Assembly: GCF_013364155.1 (NCBI RefSeq)
Contig: NZ_CP054916.1
Location: 5,081,001-5,145,000 of the forward strand
Direction: 5' to 3'
DNA: 64,000 nt
Origin: Streptomyces sp. NA02950
Lineage (GTDB): Bacteria > Actinomycetota > Actinomycetes > Streptomycetales > Streptomycetaceae
A program made the position numbers and the translations under genes. Numbering within the stretch: the stretch's first letter is position 1; each line of letters opens with the position of its first letter. The notes below the pieces were generated by a model that worked only from the letters and a program-made list of their open reading frames with translations, was not told the DNA's origin and ran no database searches. Below are positions 9,022-17,496 of the stretch, one piece after another.

Positions 9022-9462
9022 TCAGTGGCAGTTCGCCCCCGGACTGCATGGACCACACTTGCCGTAGTCCCGCTCCCAGAGCTTCCAGTCCACGTCGAAG
9101 CCTGCGTCCGCGATGATCTGTGCGGTGCGCTCAACCGAGCCGTCGTACTTGAACTCGATCTCCGGGATGTGCTCCAGGAACCTGCCGCCGAAATTGTCCG
9201 CGCAGAACTCGCGGTAGTTCTTGGTGTCCAGGATGAAGACGTGGACTGCGAGGTCGACCAGGCGGCCGCAGCACATCTCCAGTCCCTGGCCCCACTTCTC
9301 CATAGCCGTGATCAGATATGAGACCGCCGCACCGAACAGCCGGTTGGCCATCAGCTCATCCACGGGGTGGTCCCGCATCAGCAGTTGGATCTCTCGGTCC
9401 CACACCTCGCGCTTCACATAGTCCCTAGGGTCTCGGACCCTGGTTTCCGCCGGTGCTGTCAT
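9022..9462 (-). CDS. Unknown protein with a C-terminal cysteine/histidine tail
   Basis: The 146-residue protein matches no family I can name. It is mostly helical in appearance (DREIQLLMRDHPVDELMANRLFGAAV), has a paired-cysteine segment (GLEMCCGRLVDLAVHVF) and ends in KCGPCSPGANCH, a CxxC-x5-CH tail that could bind metal or form a disulfide. I chose the ATG preceded by GGAGGC. It is divergent from an XRE-TPR regulator with a 191-bp shared promoter region, a layout typical of a regulator and its target. Function is unknown. Confidence 0.65.
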   Translation of the reverse strand: MTAPAETRVRDPRDYVKREVWDREIQLLMRDHPVDELMANRLFGAAVSYLITAMEKWGQGLEMCCGRLVDLAVHVFILDTKNYREFCADNFGGRFLEHIPEIEFKYDGSVERTAQIIADAGFDVDWKLWERDYGKCGPCSPGANCH

Positions 9463-9653
9463 GCCTGCCTCCATGGTGTCTTCGGGCCCTGCTGCCGAGA
9501 GCGGGTCGCACTCGGAGGACACCATCGGGAGACCGTGAGCAGGGATCAACTACCCGTCGACGCACGCCCTTTGCAGGTCCTGCATGCGCCGTCGACACCC
9601 CTCCGAGTGCTCGCTAACGTGGATCGGTCCGGCCCTAGCCGGTGGGAGGCGCG

Positions 9654-10949
9654 ATGCGCACTATGGACCCGCTATGGACTTCTACCATGGCCCGAACGCT
9701 CATCAACCATCGCGACCCCGGAGGGCTCATCCGTGTGGGCCGAGTCGCTCGGGGATGGCGGCAAGCCGACCTCGGGGCGCGTCTCGGCTGCTCGGCTTCC
9801 ACGGTTTCCCGGATGGAACAACGCGGCAGAAACGCTGCTGACTTACGGCTCCTACAACGAGCTGCCCAAGAGGTGGGCATGCCGCCGCACGTCTTGGGTG
9901 CGGCGCTCGGATTGAACCTGCTCCAAGCCACTAGAGTGGCGGCCGATGGTCCACGTTGCGCCAAGGAGGACCCCATGCGCCGCCGGACACTGCTCGCGGC
10001 CGCCGGGCTGGTGGCCCCCGCCCAGTTCCTCACCGGCGTGGACGATGCCTTAGCGATCACGCCAGCCCCGACTGGCTCGGCGGTACCGCTCGACGCCCGT
10101 CTTGCGCGGGCGCGGTCTCTCTTCGACGCGGGCAGGCACACCGACCTTCTGGCAGCGCTGCCAGGGCTTCTCGGCGACGCTCATGACGTCTCCCGGGCTC
10201 GGACGGACTTGGCGCATGCCCAGCTCTCATCGTGCTACAGCCTGGCCGCCCAGCTCCTCATCAAGATCGGTTGCTACGACCGGGCCCGCCTCACCGCGGA
10301 CCGAGCCGTGGTCTATGCGGAACTCTCCGGCTCCCCGCTGGCCGCCGCTGCTGCCACGCGGGAACTCAGTATCGTCCTGCGTCACCAGGAGCAGCCCGGC
10401 GCCGCGCAACGCTTGATCCTTAGCGCTGCCGCCCGGGTCGAGGCCACGGGGCTGACGGCGACGAGTCAGTCGGCGGCCTACGCTCAGATGCTCTGTACCA
10501 CCTCGTACACGGCGGCGCGGGGCGGTGAACGAGATCAGGCACTGACCATGATCCGGGAGGCGTCGCGAGCCGCGCGCGGACTCCCCCAGCATGTCCCGGC
10601 GGGACATCTGTTCCCCATCACACCCGCAATCGTCGCCCTCTACGAGGTCAGCGTTCATTGGGCGCTGGGAGACGCTGGTTCCGCCATCCAGGCAGGCCAG
10701 GCGCTGCACCCGGACCAGTTCCCCACTGCTGAGCGCAAGGGGCGGATGTATACCGATCTCGGCCGTGCATGGTGGCAGTGGGGCAAGCCGGAGCAGACGG
10801 CCAACGCCTTGCATTCCGCCCTGCGCGTCTGCCCCGGGGAAGTTCGCGATCGCCCGGCCATTCGGCGGATCGTCCATGACCTATCCACACGACACTCACG
10901 AGTGAGCGGCGTGCGTGAGCTTGCCGCGGCGACCCAAAGTCGCAGTTGA
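9654..10949 (+). CDS. XRE-family regulator with TPR-like C-terminal domain; two TTA codons
   Basis: The 431-residue protein has an N-terminal HTH (GRVARGWRQADLGARL, then CSASTVSRMEQ; about residues 20-60). A middle RRRTLLAAAG stretch looks like a twin-arginine motif but is typical of this regulator class, and helical TPR-like repeats follow to the end. This is the NsdA-like class of Streptomyces regulators. The chosen ATG has GGAGG five bases upstream. Leucine codons 64 and 133 are TTA (9843-9845 and 10050-10052), so full translation should need the bldA tRNA, tying the gene to development. It is divergent from the unknown 146-residue protein gene. Confidence 0.82.
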   Translation: MRTMDPLWTSTMARTLINHRDPGGLIRVGRVARGWRQADLGARLGCSASTVSRMEQRGRNAADLRLLQRAAQEVGMPPHVLGAALGLNLLQATRVAADGPRCAKEDPMRRRTLLAAAGLVAPAQFLTGVDDALAITPAPTGSAVPLDARLARARSLFDAGRHTDLLAALPGLLGDAHDVSRARTDLAHAQLSSCYSLAAQLLIKIGCYDRARLTADRAVVYAELSGSPLAAAAATRELSIVLRHQEQPGAAQRLILSAAARVEATGLTATSQSAAYAQMLCTTSYTAARGGERDQALTMIREASRAARGLPQHVPAGHLFPITPAIVALYEVSVHWALGDAGSAIQAGQALHPDQFPTAERKGRMYTDLGRAWWQWGKPEQTANALHSALRVCPGEVRDRPAIRRIVHDLSTRHSRVSGVRELAAATQSRS

Positions 10950-11061
10950 CGCCGACTGCCTCTTGAAACCAGGCTGGAGAGCGCTCCTCTAGGGGCAACT
11001 GGTCAGCCAGGTGCTTCGCCTGCACGTCGGCCTCGTGCAATTCCAAGCGGAGTCTCCTGCG

Positions 11062-11514
11062 TCATCGATGTGACGTATCCCCCTCCGGCAGCACCAAGAG
11101 AGCCCACACGACTTTGCCCACCGCATCGCGCGGTTCAACGCCCCAGCGGTCGGCCAATGAGTCCACGAGAGCCAGCCCCCGGCCGGATTCATCATCGTCC
11201 TCGGCGTGCTTCAAGGTTGGCTGCTCGTCGTTCGTGTCTGAGACCTCAATGCGCAACTCCAGGCCGGTCAGTACGAACCGGACTCCGATCTCTCGGCCGC
11301 GCGTCGTCTTCGCGTTGATGGCGTTGGTCGTGAGCTCGGAAAGCAACAAGGTTGCGCTTTCCGTGATGTCGGCACCGATGTGCCAGTTCGCGAGCTGATG
11401 GCGGAGAGCTTCGCGGGCGCGGCCGACGCTGCGGCGGTGTCGAGGGAGCTGATGCGTCACGGTCTGCGTGGATGCGAGCGGCGCTGTTCCTGCTGGTAAG
11501 GCGTTTGTGGGCAT
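11062..11514 (-). CDS. Anti-sigma-factor-like ATP-binding protein (HATPase_c_2)
   Basis: The 150-residue protein has the GHKL fold of RsbW/SpoIIAB-type proteins: an N-box (LLLSELTTNAINAK, about 57-70), the D-box region LRIEVSDTNDEQP, and a G-box (GRGLALVDSLADRWG). Such short Streptomyces proteins act as anti-sigma or signalling kinases, or lack kinase activity. No sigma factor or anti-anti-sigma gene is adjacent; the neighbours are XRE regulators. It is divergent from the DUF5753 regulator across 211 bp. The partner is unknown. Confidence 0.85.
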   Translation of the reverse strand: MPTNALPAGTAPLASTQTVTHQLPRHRRSVGRAREALRHQLANWHIGADITESATLLLSELTTNAINAKTTRGREIGVRFVLTGLELRIEVSDTNDEQPTLKHAEDDDESGRGLALVDSLADRWGVEPRDAVGKVVWALLVLPEGDTSHR

Positions 11515-11725
11515 GGCTCATCTCCTCGGGCTCAGATGACGGAGAGCCAAGAGCTGCACTCTGTAACCAAAGTGGAACGCTCAGCGGTAGTAGGCATAGC
11601 ATGCTCTTGCAGACCATGAGAACGCAAGCATTGCGAACTACTGCCGTGTGTTCGAACTGGGTTGAGTTGTGGCCTGAGGGTCACTCACACTCGCGGATAC
11701 CACCGAGCCACTGAAGGGACCGCAC

Positions 11726-12589
11726 GTGTCGGACAAGCGACACCATCCGCCAACCGTCAGACTTCGACGGCTGGCCGCTGAGCTGCGCCGACTTCGTTCT
11801 GCCGCCGGGCTGACGCGCGACGAGGTCACGGAGAAGAAGGGGATCAACGCAGCGACGCTGTATCGCATCGAGAAGGCGCGTGCCCGACCGCAGAAGCGGA
11901 CATTGCTTGCCCTACTGGACCTCTATGAGGCAACCGAGGCGCAGCGGTCAGACCTCCTGGCCGTACAGAGCGGGTCCAACGACCAGGGCTGGCTGCGCCC
12001 GTATCACTCGGAGTTGCCTGAGGAATACGCTGCCTACATCGGGTTCGAGGCCGAGGCCCGGACGGTGCGCAACTATGAGTCGCTGTTCATTCCCGGCCTT
12101 GCCCAGACAGAGCCCTACGCCCGCGCGGTGGTCAAAGGTGTTTGGGCGGCGGCCAGCCACAAGCAGGTGGAGCAGCGAGTCCAGGCTCGGATGGAACGAC
12201 AGGCGTTGCTCAGCAAGGAGCACCCGCTCCAACTCTGGGCAATCGTCGATGAGGCGGCCATCCGGCGCACGGTCGGCGGCCGCAAGGTGATGCAGGAGCA
12301 GACGCGGCACCTGCTCCGGCTCATGGAAGAGCCCCATGTCACGTTTCAGGTGATCCCGTTCGACAAGGGAGCGCATGCAGGTATGCCCGGCAGCTTCGTG
12401 CACATGGACTTCCCGGACCCTGCGGACCCGGAGTTGGTCTACGTGGACACTCCAGCAGGCGATCTCTTCCTGGAGTCTGAGACGGAGATCCGGCGCTACA
12501 AGTCCATGTTCGAGCACCTGCAAGCCGTGGCGGTGGGACCGAACGAAAGTGCTGATCTGCTGGCTAAGGTTGCAGGTATGAGAGATTGA
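11726..12589 (+). CDS. XRE regulator with DUF5753 (Scr1-type antitoxin-like)
   Basis: The 287-residue protein has an N-terminal HTH (LAAELRRLRSAAGLTRDEV, then INAATLYRIEKARARPQ) and a DUF5753 domain from about residue 90 (TVRNYESLFIPGLAQTEPYA, VIPFDKGAHAGMPGSF, YVDTPAGDLFLES). Pairs of this type with a DUF397 protein are very common in Streptomyces and include WhiJ-like and Scr1/Scr2-type systems, in which the DUF397 partner modulates the regulator. Here the DUF397 gene starts 15 bp after the stop codon, so the pair is co-transcribed. Confidence 0.92.
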   Translation: MSDKRHHPPTVRLRRLAAELRRLRSAAGLTRDEVTEKKGINAATLYRIEKARARPQKRTLLALLDLYEATEAQRSDLLAVQSGSNDQGWLRPYHSELPEEYAAYIGFEAEARTVRNYESLFIPGLAQTEPYARAVVKGVWAAASHKQVEQRVQARMERQALLSKEHPLQLWAIVDEAAIRRTVGGRKVMQEQTRHLLRLMEEPHVTFQVIPFDKGAHAGMPGSFVHMDFPDPADPELVYVDTPAGDLFLESETEIRRYKSMFEHLQAVAVGPNESADLLAKVAGMRD

Positions 12590-12604
12590 GAGGAGGTGTT
12601 CGTA

Positions 12605-12811
12605 GTGCAGTACGACTTCTCCGAGGTTGTGTGGCGGAAGAGCAGTTACAGCAGTGCCAACGGTCAGTGCGTCGAAGTCGCCGACGGAGTCGCGGACGTT
12701 GTGCCCGTTCGTGACAGCAAGGCATCTGCTGGCCCCTGCCTTGTGTTCGAGGCGGATGCGTGGGCCTCGTTCATAAGGGCGCTGAAGGTCGGCGAACTCC
12801 CCTCAGCCTGA
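12605..12811 (+). CDS. DUF397 protein, partner of the preceding XRE regulator
   Basis: The 68-residue protein carries the DUF397 signature: VWRKSSYSSANGQCVEVAD, VPVRDSKASAGPCLVF and a C-terminal AWASFIRALK. I chose the GTG at 12605 because a perfect AGGAGGT sits 7 bases upstream; an in-frame GTG nine bases earlier overlaps that site. DUF397 proteins work with DUF5753/XRE regulators, in some cases binding them directly, and have been likened to toxins in toxin-antitoxin pairs. Confidence 0.9.
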   Translation: MQYDFSEVVWRKSSYSSANGQCVEVADGVADVVPVRDSKASAGPCLVFEADAWASFIRALKVGELPSA

Positions 12812-12852
12812 GGTGATTACTACCCGGCCCCCACGTCAAGGTCGTGAGGTGT

Positions 12853-12884
12853 AGCCCCCGGAGCTCGCTTCGTGGCCGGGGGCT
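12853..12884. terminator. Terminator after the XRE/DUF397 pair
   Basis: AGCCCCCGG and CCGGGGGCT form a 9-bp perfect stem with a 14-nt loop, 42 bp after the DUF397 stop codon. No T-run is present, as is common for Streptomyces hairpin terminators. Confidence 0.65.
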
Positions 12885-12911
12885 CGTGCGGGGTATCCGG
12901 ACGCGGCCAAT

Positions 12912-13118
12912 GCCCCACCGGCCACCGGCGGACGCGGGGTGGGCCTCGCGCTCGACCGGGCTGGCGGTGACGCGCTCCGCCGCACCCTGGACGCTCTCAC
13001 CGTCTTCGGCCGCCTCGTCACCGCCGAATTCCCCCTGGCCGAGGCGTCCGAGGCGCACCGCCTCATCGAAACCCGCACCACCACGGGCAAGCTCCTGCTC
13101 CGCGTCGCGGACGCCTGA
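12912..13118 (+). pseudogene. Truncated quinone oxidoreductase remnant (3' end, internal deletion)
   Basis: The translation matches the C-terminal part of the intact oxidoreductase encoded at 7177-8157: GRGVGLALD, then DALRRTLDALTVFGRLV, a jump that loses roughly 60 residues, then TAEFPLAEASEAHRLIETRT and TTGKLLLRVADA ending in TGA. No start codon or GroES-like domain remains. It is a diverged paralogue rather than a fresh duplicate, since many third positions differ. It marks the far edge of the accessory block. Confidence 0.82.
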
Positions 13119-13411
13119 CCCCGGGCGGCGAACGGGGCGCGCCGGCCCCCGTGGGGTGGCGACGGCTCGTGCCGGGAGCGTCTTGGCTCCGCCTTCGGGC
13201 GGGTGCCCAGGGCCACCCGGCTCCAGCCCGGGGGAGGGGATGCTCCCCGCGCGGATGCCCGCACGGGGGTACGGGTAGTGGGCGGCCCGCGAGCGGCGCC
13301 GCGTCTGCGGGCTGGTGCTGGTCCGCGCGGCGGGCTGTTTCCGCCGTGCGCGGACACGTGTGCGTCAGCGTGTACGGACGTCCCCGGCCACCGGCCGGGT
13401 TCCGGCATCCC

Positions 13412-14288
13412 TCAGCGGAGGACCGATTCCAGGAAGTCGGTGCCCAGGCGGGACACCGCCGTCAGTTCCAGTTGGTGGAGGACGTAGCGGCCGCGGCGGC
13501 GGGTGGTGAGCAGACCGGCCTTCTTGAGGACGCCGATGTGGCGGGAGACCTCCGGGGGCGTGATGCCGTACGCCTCGGACAGCTCACCGGTGGTGTGCGG
13601 TCCACGCGCGAGGGTGCGGCACAGCCGCATCCGCATCGGGTGGGACAGGGCCTCCATCCGGCGCTGGACGAGCTCCAGGGCCGCGGGCGCGGGGAGTTCG
13701 GGCGAGGCGACCGGGTACTGGATCACCGGATGCCAGCCGGGTGCGTACACAACGGTCACATGCGGCCAGCCGAAGGCGGTCGGGATGAGGGTGAGGCCGT
13801 CGTCCGAAGCCGTCGTCCGCCCGGCGGCCAGCTTGTCGACCAGGACACGGTCGCCGTCCTCGGACAGCGACAGCGCGGCCGACGCCGCGGTCAGCGCCTC
13901 CGCCAGGCCCTTGCGCTGGAGCAGCTCGGACTTGTGGCGGGCGTCGGCGGCCAGTTGGATCCCCACCCGCTGCCAGGTGTCGGCGAAGAACGCCTGCCGG
14001 CAGTCCTCCAGCAGCCGTCGCAGCCAGACCCGCAGCCCGTCCGGGTCGTCCAGCATCCGGTCGGCGAACGCCGCCTGCCGGGGGCCACGGGCCGCGGCCA
14101 TCTCGCGGACCCGCGCCCGTTCGCCGGCGTCGACCAGCGGCGACTGCCTGCACCGGGTGTACGAGCTGGAGCAGGTGATCTCGAAGACCGCCGTCAGATA
14201 CGTCTCGTCGTCGATCCGGTCCAGCGCGTCCAGCTCCTCGTCGAGCGTGGCCCCGGGACGGGCCGGGAGCAGCAGGTCGCAGCGGGCC
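13412..14288 (-). pseudogene. 5'-truncated ArsR-family regulator (DUF5937-type)
   Basis: About 292 codons remain. The C-terminus is a complete winged helix (ALSHPMRMRLCRTLARGPHT, SEAYGITPPEVSRHIGVLKK, AGLLTTRRRGRYVLHQL). The preceding part ([20 protein letters not shown] to TVVYAPGWHPVIQYP) fits the long effector domain of DUF5937-type ArsR regulators, which normally begin some 70 residues earlier. At the upstream edge the frame runs straight into the threonine aldolase relic in another frame, with no start codon or ribosome-binding site. A single deletion appears to have removed the N-terminus. Confidence 0.7.
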
Positions 14289-15177
14289 GGACCTCGCGGT
14301 CCAGCCCGGCCAGCGCGCTGAGCACGGCGGGCCACTGCTGGAACAGCGTGCCGCCGTACCGGTGCCGCCATGCCTTCGCCTCCGCGATCAGGCTCTCGGG
14401 CCCCGCCAGCGCGGCCCCCGAGATGCCGTCGAGCGACTTGTAGAAGGACACGTACACCGTGTCCGCCAGGGCCGCGATCTCCGGCAGCGTACGGCCGAAG
14501 TGGACGGTGGACTCCCACAGCCGGGCCCCGTCGAAGTGCACCACCGCGTCCCGCTCCCGGGCGGCTTCCACGACGGCCACCAGCTCGTCCCACGAGGGCA
14601 GTACGAAGCCCGCGTCGCGCAGCGGCAGTTCGAGGGCGAGGGTGCCGAAGGGCTCGTCGAGGTCGCGGATCTCCTCGGCGGTGGGCAGCCGCGGCTCGGT
14701 CGTCGGACGCACCGCGCGCAGTCCGCTCACGGTGAGATACGCGTCCCGCTCGTGCACCTCCAGATGCGCCAGCGGATGCACCGCCACCAGGGGGTTGCCG
14801 GTGCGCCCCGCCCAGCAGCGCAGCGCGATCTGCTGGGCCATGGTGCCGGTGGGGAAGAACGCCGCGGACTCCGTGCCGAGCACTCCGGCGACCCGCCGCT
14901 CCAGCTCCTCCACGATCCCGTCGCCGTAGAGGTCCACCCAGGCGTCCGGGTCGTATCCGGCGGGCGGCTCGGCCGTCAGCCGGGCCAGCCCCTCACCGAT
15001 CCGGGCCTCCGCCGCACCGCGGGCGAGGGTCCGCTCCGACGCGCGCCAGGCCGTGCGCCTGCGGTCCCGGGCCGCCCGCTCGGCCCCCTCGGCGCCGCTG
15101 GTGTCCCGCTCCGCGCCGCTCCCGTCCCGCTCCGTCCCGCCGTCGTCACCGCCGTCGTCCCGCGCGCTCTCCGCCAT
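14289..15177 (-). pseudogene. 3'-truncated threonine aldolase (beta-eliminating lyase family)
   Basis: About 296 codons are readable from MAESARDD. The PLP-enzyme core is recognisable: [40 protein letters not shown] and [19 protein letters not shown], the last containing the PLP-binding lysine. After [10 protein letters not shown] family similarity stops and the frame runs into the ArsR relic. The final 70-100 residues, including part of the small domain, are missing, so activity is unlikely. No good ribosome-binding site precedes the start. Confidence 0.75.
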
Positions 15178-15325
15178 GGGCCGATGATGGCGCAGCCGGC
15201 GTCCCCGGGACCACACGGTTTTCCACAGGGCTGGGGACGCGGCCGGGCCGCGTGGAAACACTCGCGTAGCATGGCGGGGAATCGTCCGGTACCCCCTGAG
15301 GACTGGAACGGAAGGCCGCTGTCGC

Positions 15326-16267
15326 GTGAACGCACAACCACTTCCCGAGCCGCAGGACCGCCCTGCACGGCTCACCGTAGGGGTCGTCGGCGCGGGCCGC
15401 GTCGGCCCGGCCCTCGCCGCCTCGCTGCGCCTGGCCGGGCACCGCCCCGTCGCCGCCTCCGGTGTCTCCGACGCCTCCGTGCGCCGGGCCGCCGATCTGC
15501 TTCCCGGAGTGCCCGTCGTACCGCCCGCCGAAGTGCTGGCGCGGGCCGAGCTGGTGCTGCTCACCGTCCCCGACGACGCCCTGCCCGAGCTGGTCGCCGG
15601 GCTGGCCGAGACCGGCGCGGTGCGCCCCGGCCAGCTGCTGGTGCACACCTCGGGGCGGTACGGCGTCGGGGTGCTGGAGCCCGCGCTGCGGGCCGGAGCG
15701 CTGCCGCTCGCGCTGCACCCCGTGATGACCTTCACCGGCACCTCGGTCGACGTCCAGCGCCTCGCGGGGTGCTCCTTCGGCGTCACCGCCCCCGAGGAGC
15801 TGCGGCTGGCGGCCGAGGCGCTGGTGATCGAGATGGGCGGCGAGCCCGAGTGGATCGAGGAGGAGTCCCGCCCGCTCTACCACGCGGCGCTGGCCATCGG
15901 CGCCAACCACCTGACCACGCTGGTCGCCCAGGCCATGGAGCTGCTGCGCGGCGCGGGGGTCGGCGCCCCCGACCGGATGCTCGGCCCGCTGCTCGGCGCC
16001 GCGCTGGACAACGCCCTGCGCAGCGGGGACGCCGCACTCACCGGCCCGGTCGCGCGCGGCGACGCGGGCACGGTCGCGGCCCATGTCGCCGAGCTGCGGC
16101 GGCACGCCCCCCAGGCGGTCGCCGGATATCTGGCGATGGCCCGTACGACGGCGGACCGCGCGCTCGCCCACGGCCTGCTCAAGCCGGAGCTGGCGGAAGA
16201 CCTGCTGGGCGTTCTGTCGGATGTCTCGGACGTACCGGGGCCGGGCCGGGGAGGGACGGGATCGTGA
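15326..16267 (+). CDS. Rossmann-like/DUF2520 protein, putative dehydrogenase linked to pantothenate synthesis
   Basis: The 313-residue protein starts with a dinucleotide-binding Rossmann motif ([21 protein letters not shown], residues 18-38), has [15 protein letters not shown], and then the DUF2520 helical domain ([33 protein letters not shown]). This resembles 6-phosphogluconate dehydrogenase-like and ketopantoate reductase-like folds. Its stop codon overlaps the panC GTG by 4 bp, so the two are translationally coupled. That makes an alternative ketopantoate reductase role attractive but unproven. It heads the panC-nadB-nadC-coaX operon. Confidence 0.82.
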   Translation: MNAQPLPEPQDRPARLTVGVVGAGRVGPALAASLRLAGHRPVAASGVSDASVRRAADLLPGVPVVPPAEVLARAELVLLTVPDDALPELVAGLAETGAVRPGQLLVHTSGRYGVGVLEPALRAGALPLALHPVMTFTGTSVDVQRLAGCSFGVTAPEELRLAAEALVIEMGGEPEWIEEESRPLYHAALAIGANHLTTLVAQAMELLRGAGVGAPDRMLGPLLGAALDNALRSGDAALTGPVARGDAGTVAAHVAELRRHAPQAVAGYLAMARTTADRALAHGLLKPELAEDLLGVLSDVSDVPGPGRGGTGS

Positions 16268-17367
16268 GCCCGAGGCTGTGGACCAAGGCCGGACCCGGTG
16301 AGCCGGACGTCGAGCTGTACACCCGCCGCTCCGACTACGACGTCGCGTTCGCCCACTTCGCCGTGGCGGGGCGGACCGCCGTGGTGATGACCATGGGCGC
16401 GCTGCACGACGGCCACGCCTCGCTGATCCGCGCCGCCCGCGCCCGGGTCGGCTCCAAGGGCCTGGTGACCGTCACCGTCTTTGTGAACCCGCTGCAGTTC
16501 GGCGCGGGCGAGGACCTCGACCGCTATCCGCGCACCCTCGACGCGGATCTGGAGGTCGCGGCCGCGGCGGGCGCCGACATCGTCTTCGCCCCGCGCCTGG
16601 ACGAGGTGTATCCGGGCGGTGAGCCGCTGATCCGGCTCGCCGCGGGGCCGCTGGGCGAGCGGTACGAGGGCGCGTCCCGCCCCGGCCACTTCGACGGGAT
16701 GCTGACCGTCGTCGCCAAGCTGCTCCATCTCACCCGCCCGGATGTGGCGTTCTTCGGCGAGAAGGACGCACAGCAGCTCGCGCTGATCCGCCGGATGGTG
16801 GACGATCTCAACTTCCCGGTCGAGGTGGTCGGTGTGCCGACCGTCCGGGAGGCCGACGGCCTCGCCCTCTCCAGCCGCAACCGCTACCTCTCGGCGGAGG
16901 AGCGGCGCACCGCGCTGGCTCTGTCGCGGGCGCTGTTCGCCGGGCGGGACGCGGGTGTGCCGGCGGCGGGCCGCGGCGCGGGCGCCGAGGCGCCGGCCAC
17001 CGAAGCTCCGGCGGCCGACGGCGCGCAGGACTGTCCGCCGACGCCGGATGCGCCGGGCGCTCCGCGGCGGCCGCGCGGGCCGTGGGCACCCGGGCGGTCC
17101 GTTGCCCCCGCGTACGCGGGCGTGCCGGACGGGCTCACGGCTGTCACCTCGCCCGCGGCGGTGCGGGCCGCGGCGCGCGCGGTGCTCGACGAGGCGAGCG
17201 GCTTCGAACCGCCCCTCGTGCTCGACTACGTCGGGCTCATCGACCCGGTGGACTTCTCCGAGGTCCCCGACGACCACACCGGCGAAGCGGTCCTGGCCGT
17301 CGCCGCCAGGATCGGCACCACCCGTCTGATCGACAACATCCGCCTGTGGTTCGGAGCCGCCCGATGA
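16264..17367 (+). CDS. panC: Pantothenate synthetase with an internal low-complexity insertion
   Basis: PanC condenses pantoate and beta-alanine with ATP in the cytoplasm. Signatures seen are [12 protein letters not shown] (HIGH-like), [45 protein letters not shown] and SSRNRYLS. The protein has 367 residues against about 280-330 usual for the family. The excess is an Ala/Pro/Gly-rich stretch at residues 225-294 between the catalytic domain and the C-terminal lid helix ([17 protein letters not shown]). The GTG start overlaps the upstream stop codon in a GTGA. Confidence 0.92.
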   Translation: MSPRLWTKAGPGEPDVELYTRRSDYDVAFAHFAVAGRTAVVMTMGALHDGHASLIRAARARVGSKGLVTVTVFVNPLQFGAGEDLDRYPRTLDADLEVAAAAGADIVFAPRLDEVYPGGEPLIRLAAGPLGERYEGASRPGHFDGMLTVVAKLLHLTRPDVAFFGEKDAQQLALIRRMVDDLNFPVEVVGVPTVREADGLALSSRNRYLSAEERRTALALSRALFAGRDAGVPAAGRGAGAEAPATEAPAADGAQDCPPTPDAPGAPRRPRGPWAPGRSVAPAYAGVPDGLTAVTSPAAVRAAARAVLDEASGFEPPLVLDYVGLIDPVDFSEVPDDHTGEAVLAVAARIGTTRLIDNIRLWFGAAR

Positions 17368-17496
17368 GGCGGCGGCTCGGGGGATGCGTACCGAACGACC
17401 CAGCGAGGCAAGCCTGATGATGTGCCCGATGTCCCCTCCGCCCGCTGTCTGCCCGAGTCCGCCCGGTGTGTGCCCGGGCGGAGTCCTCGCGGCCCC

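Larger units (their letters stand above)
8160..12911. other. Accessory gene block bounded by related oxidoreductase sequences
   Basis: This block separates the intact quinone oxidoreductase gene from a truncated relative of its 3' end. It holds a methyltransferase, an unknown protein, two XRE-type regulators, an anti-sigma-like ATPase and a DUF397 protein. Codon use looks less extreme than in the neighbours, and one gene has two TTA codons. I see no integrase or terminal inverted repeats, so its mobility is not established. Confidence 0.45.

Noticed and set aside
10989..11046. A small minus-strand gene starting at a TTG just after the anti-sigma-like gene
   Set aside because: The reading frame soon runs antisense to the XRE-TPR gene, and a competing ATG gives only about 20 codons. 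Evidence is too weak to annotate.
13119..13411. Coding content between the oxidoreductase relic and the ArsR relic
   Set aside because: Frames here are short or shadow-like. I see no ribosome-binding site, promoter or repeat that I can defend.
14362..17367. A 1001-residue plus-strand frame ending in PanC
   Set aside because: Only the part from the GTG at 16264 has PanC similarity. The upstream part is antisense to the threonine aldolase relic and out of frame with the DUF2520 gene.
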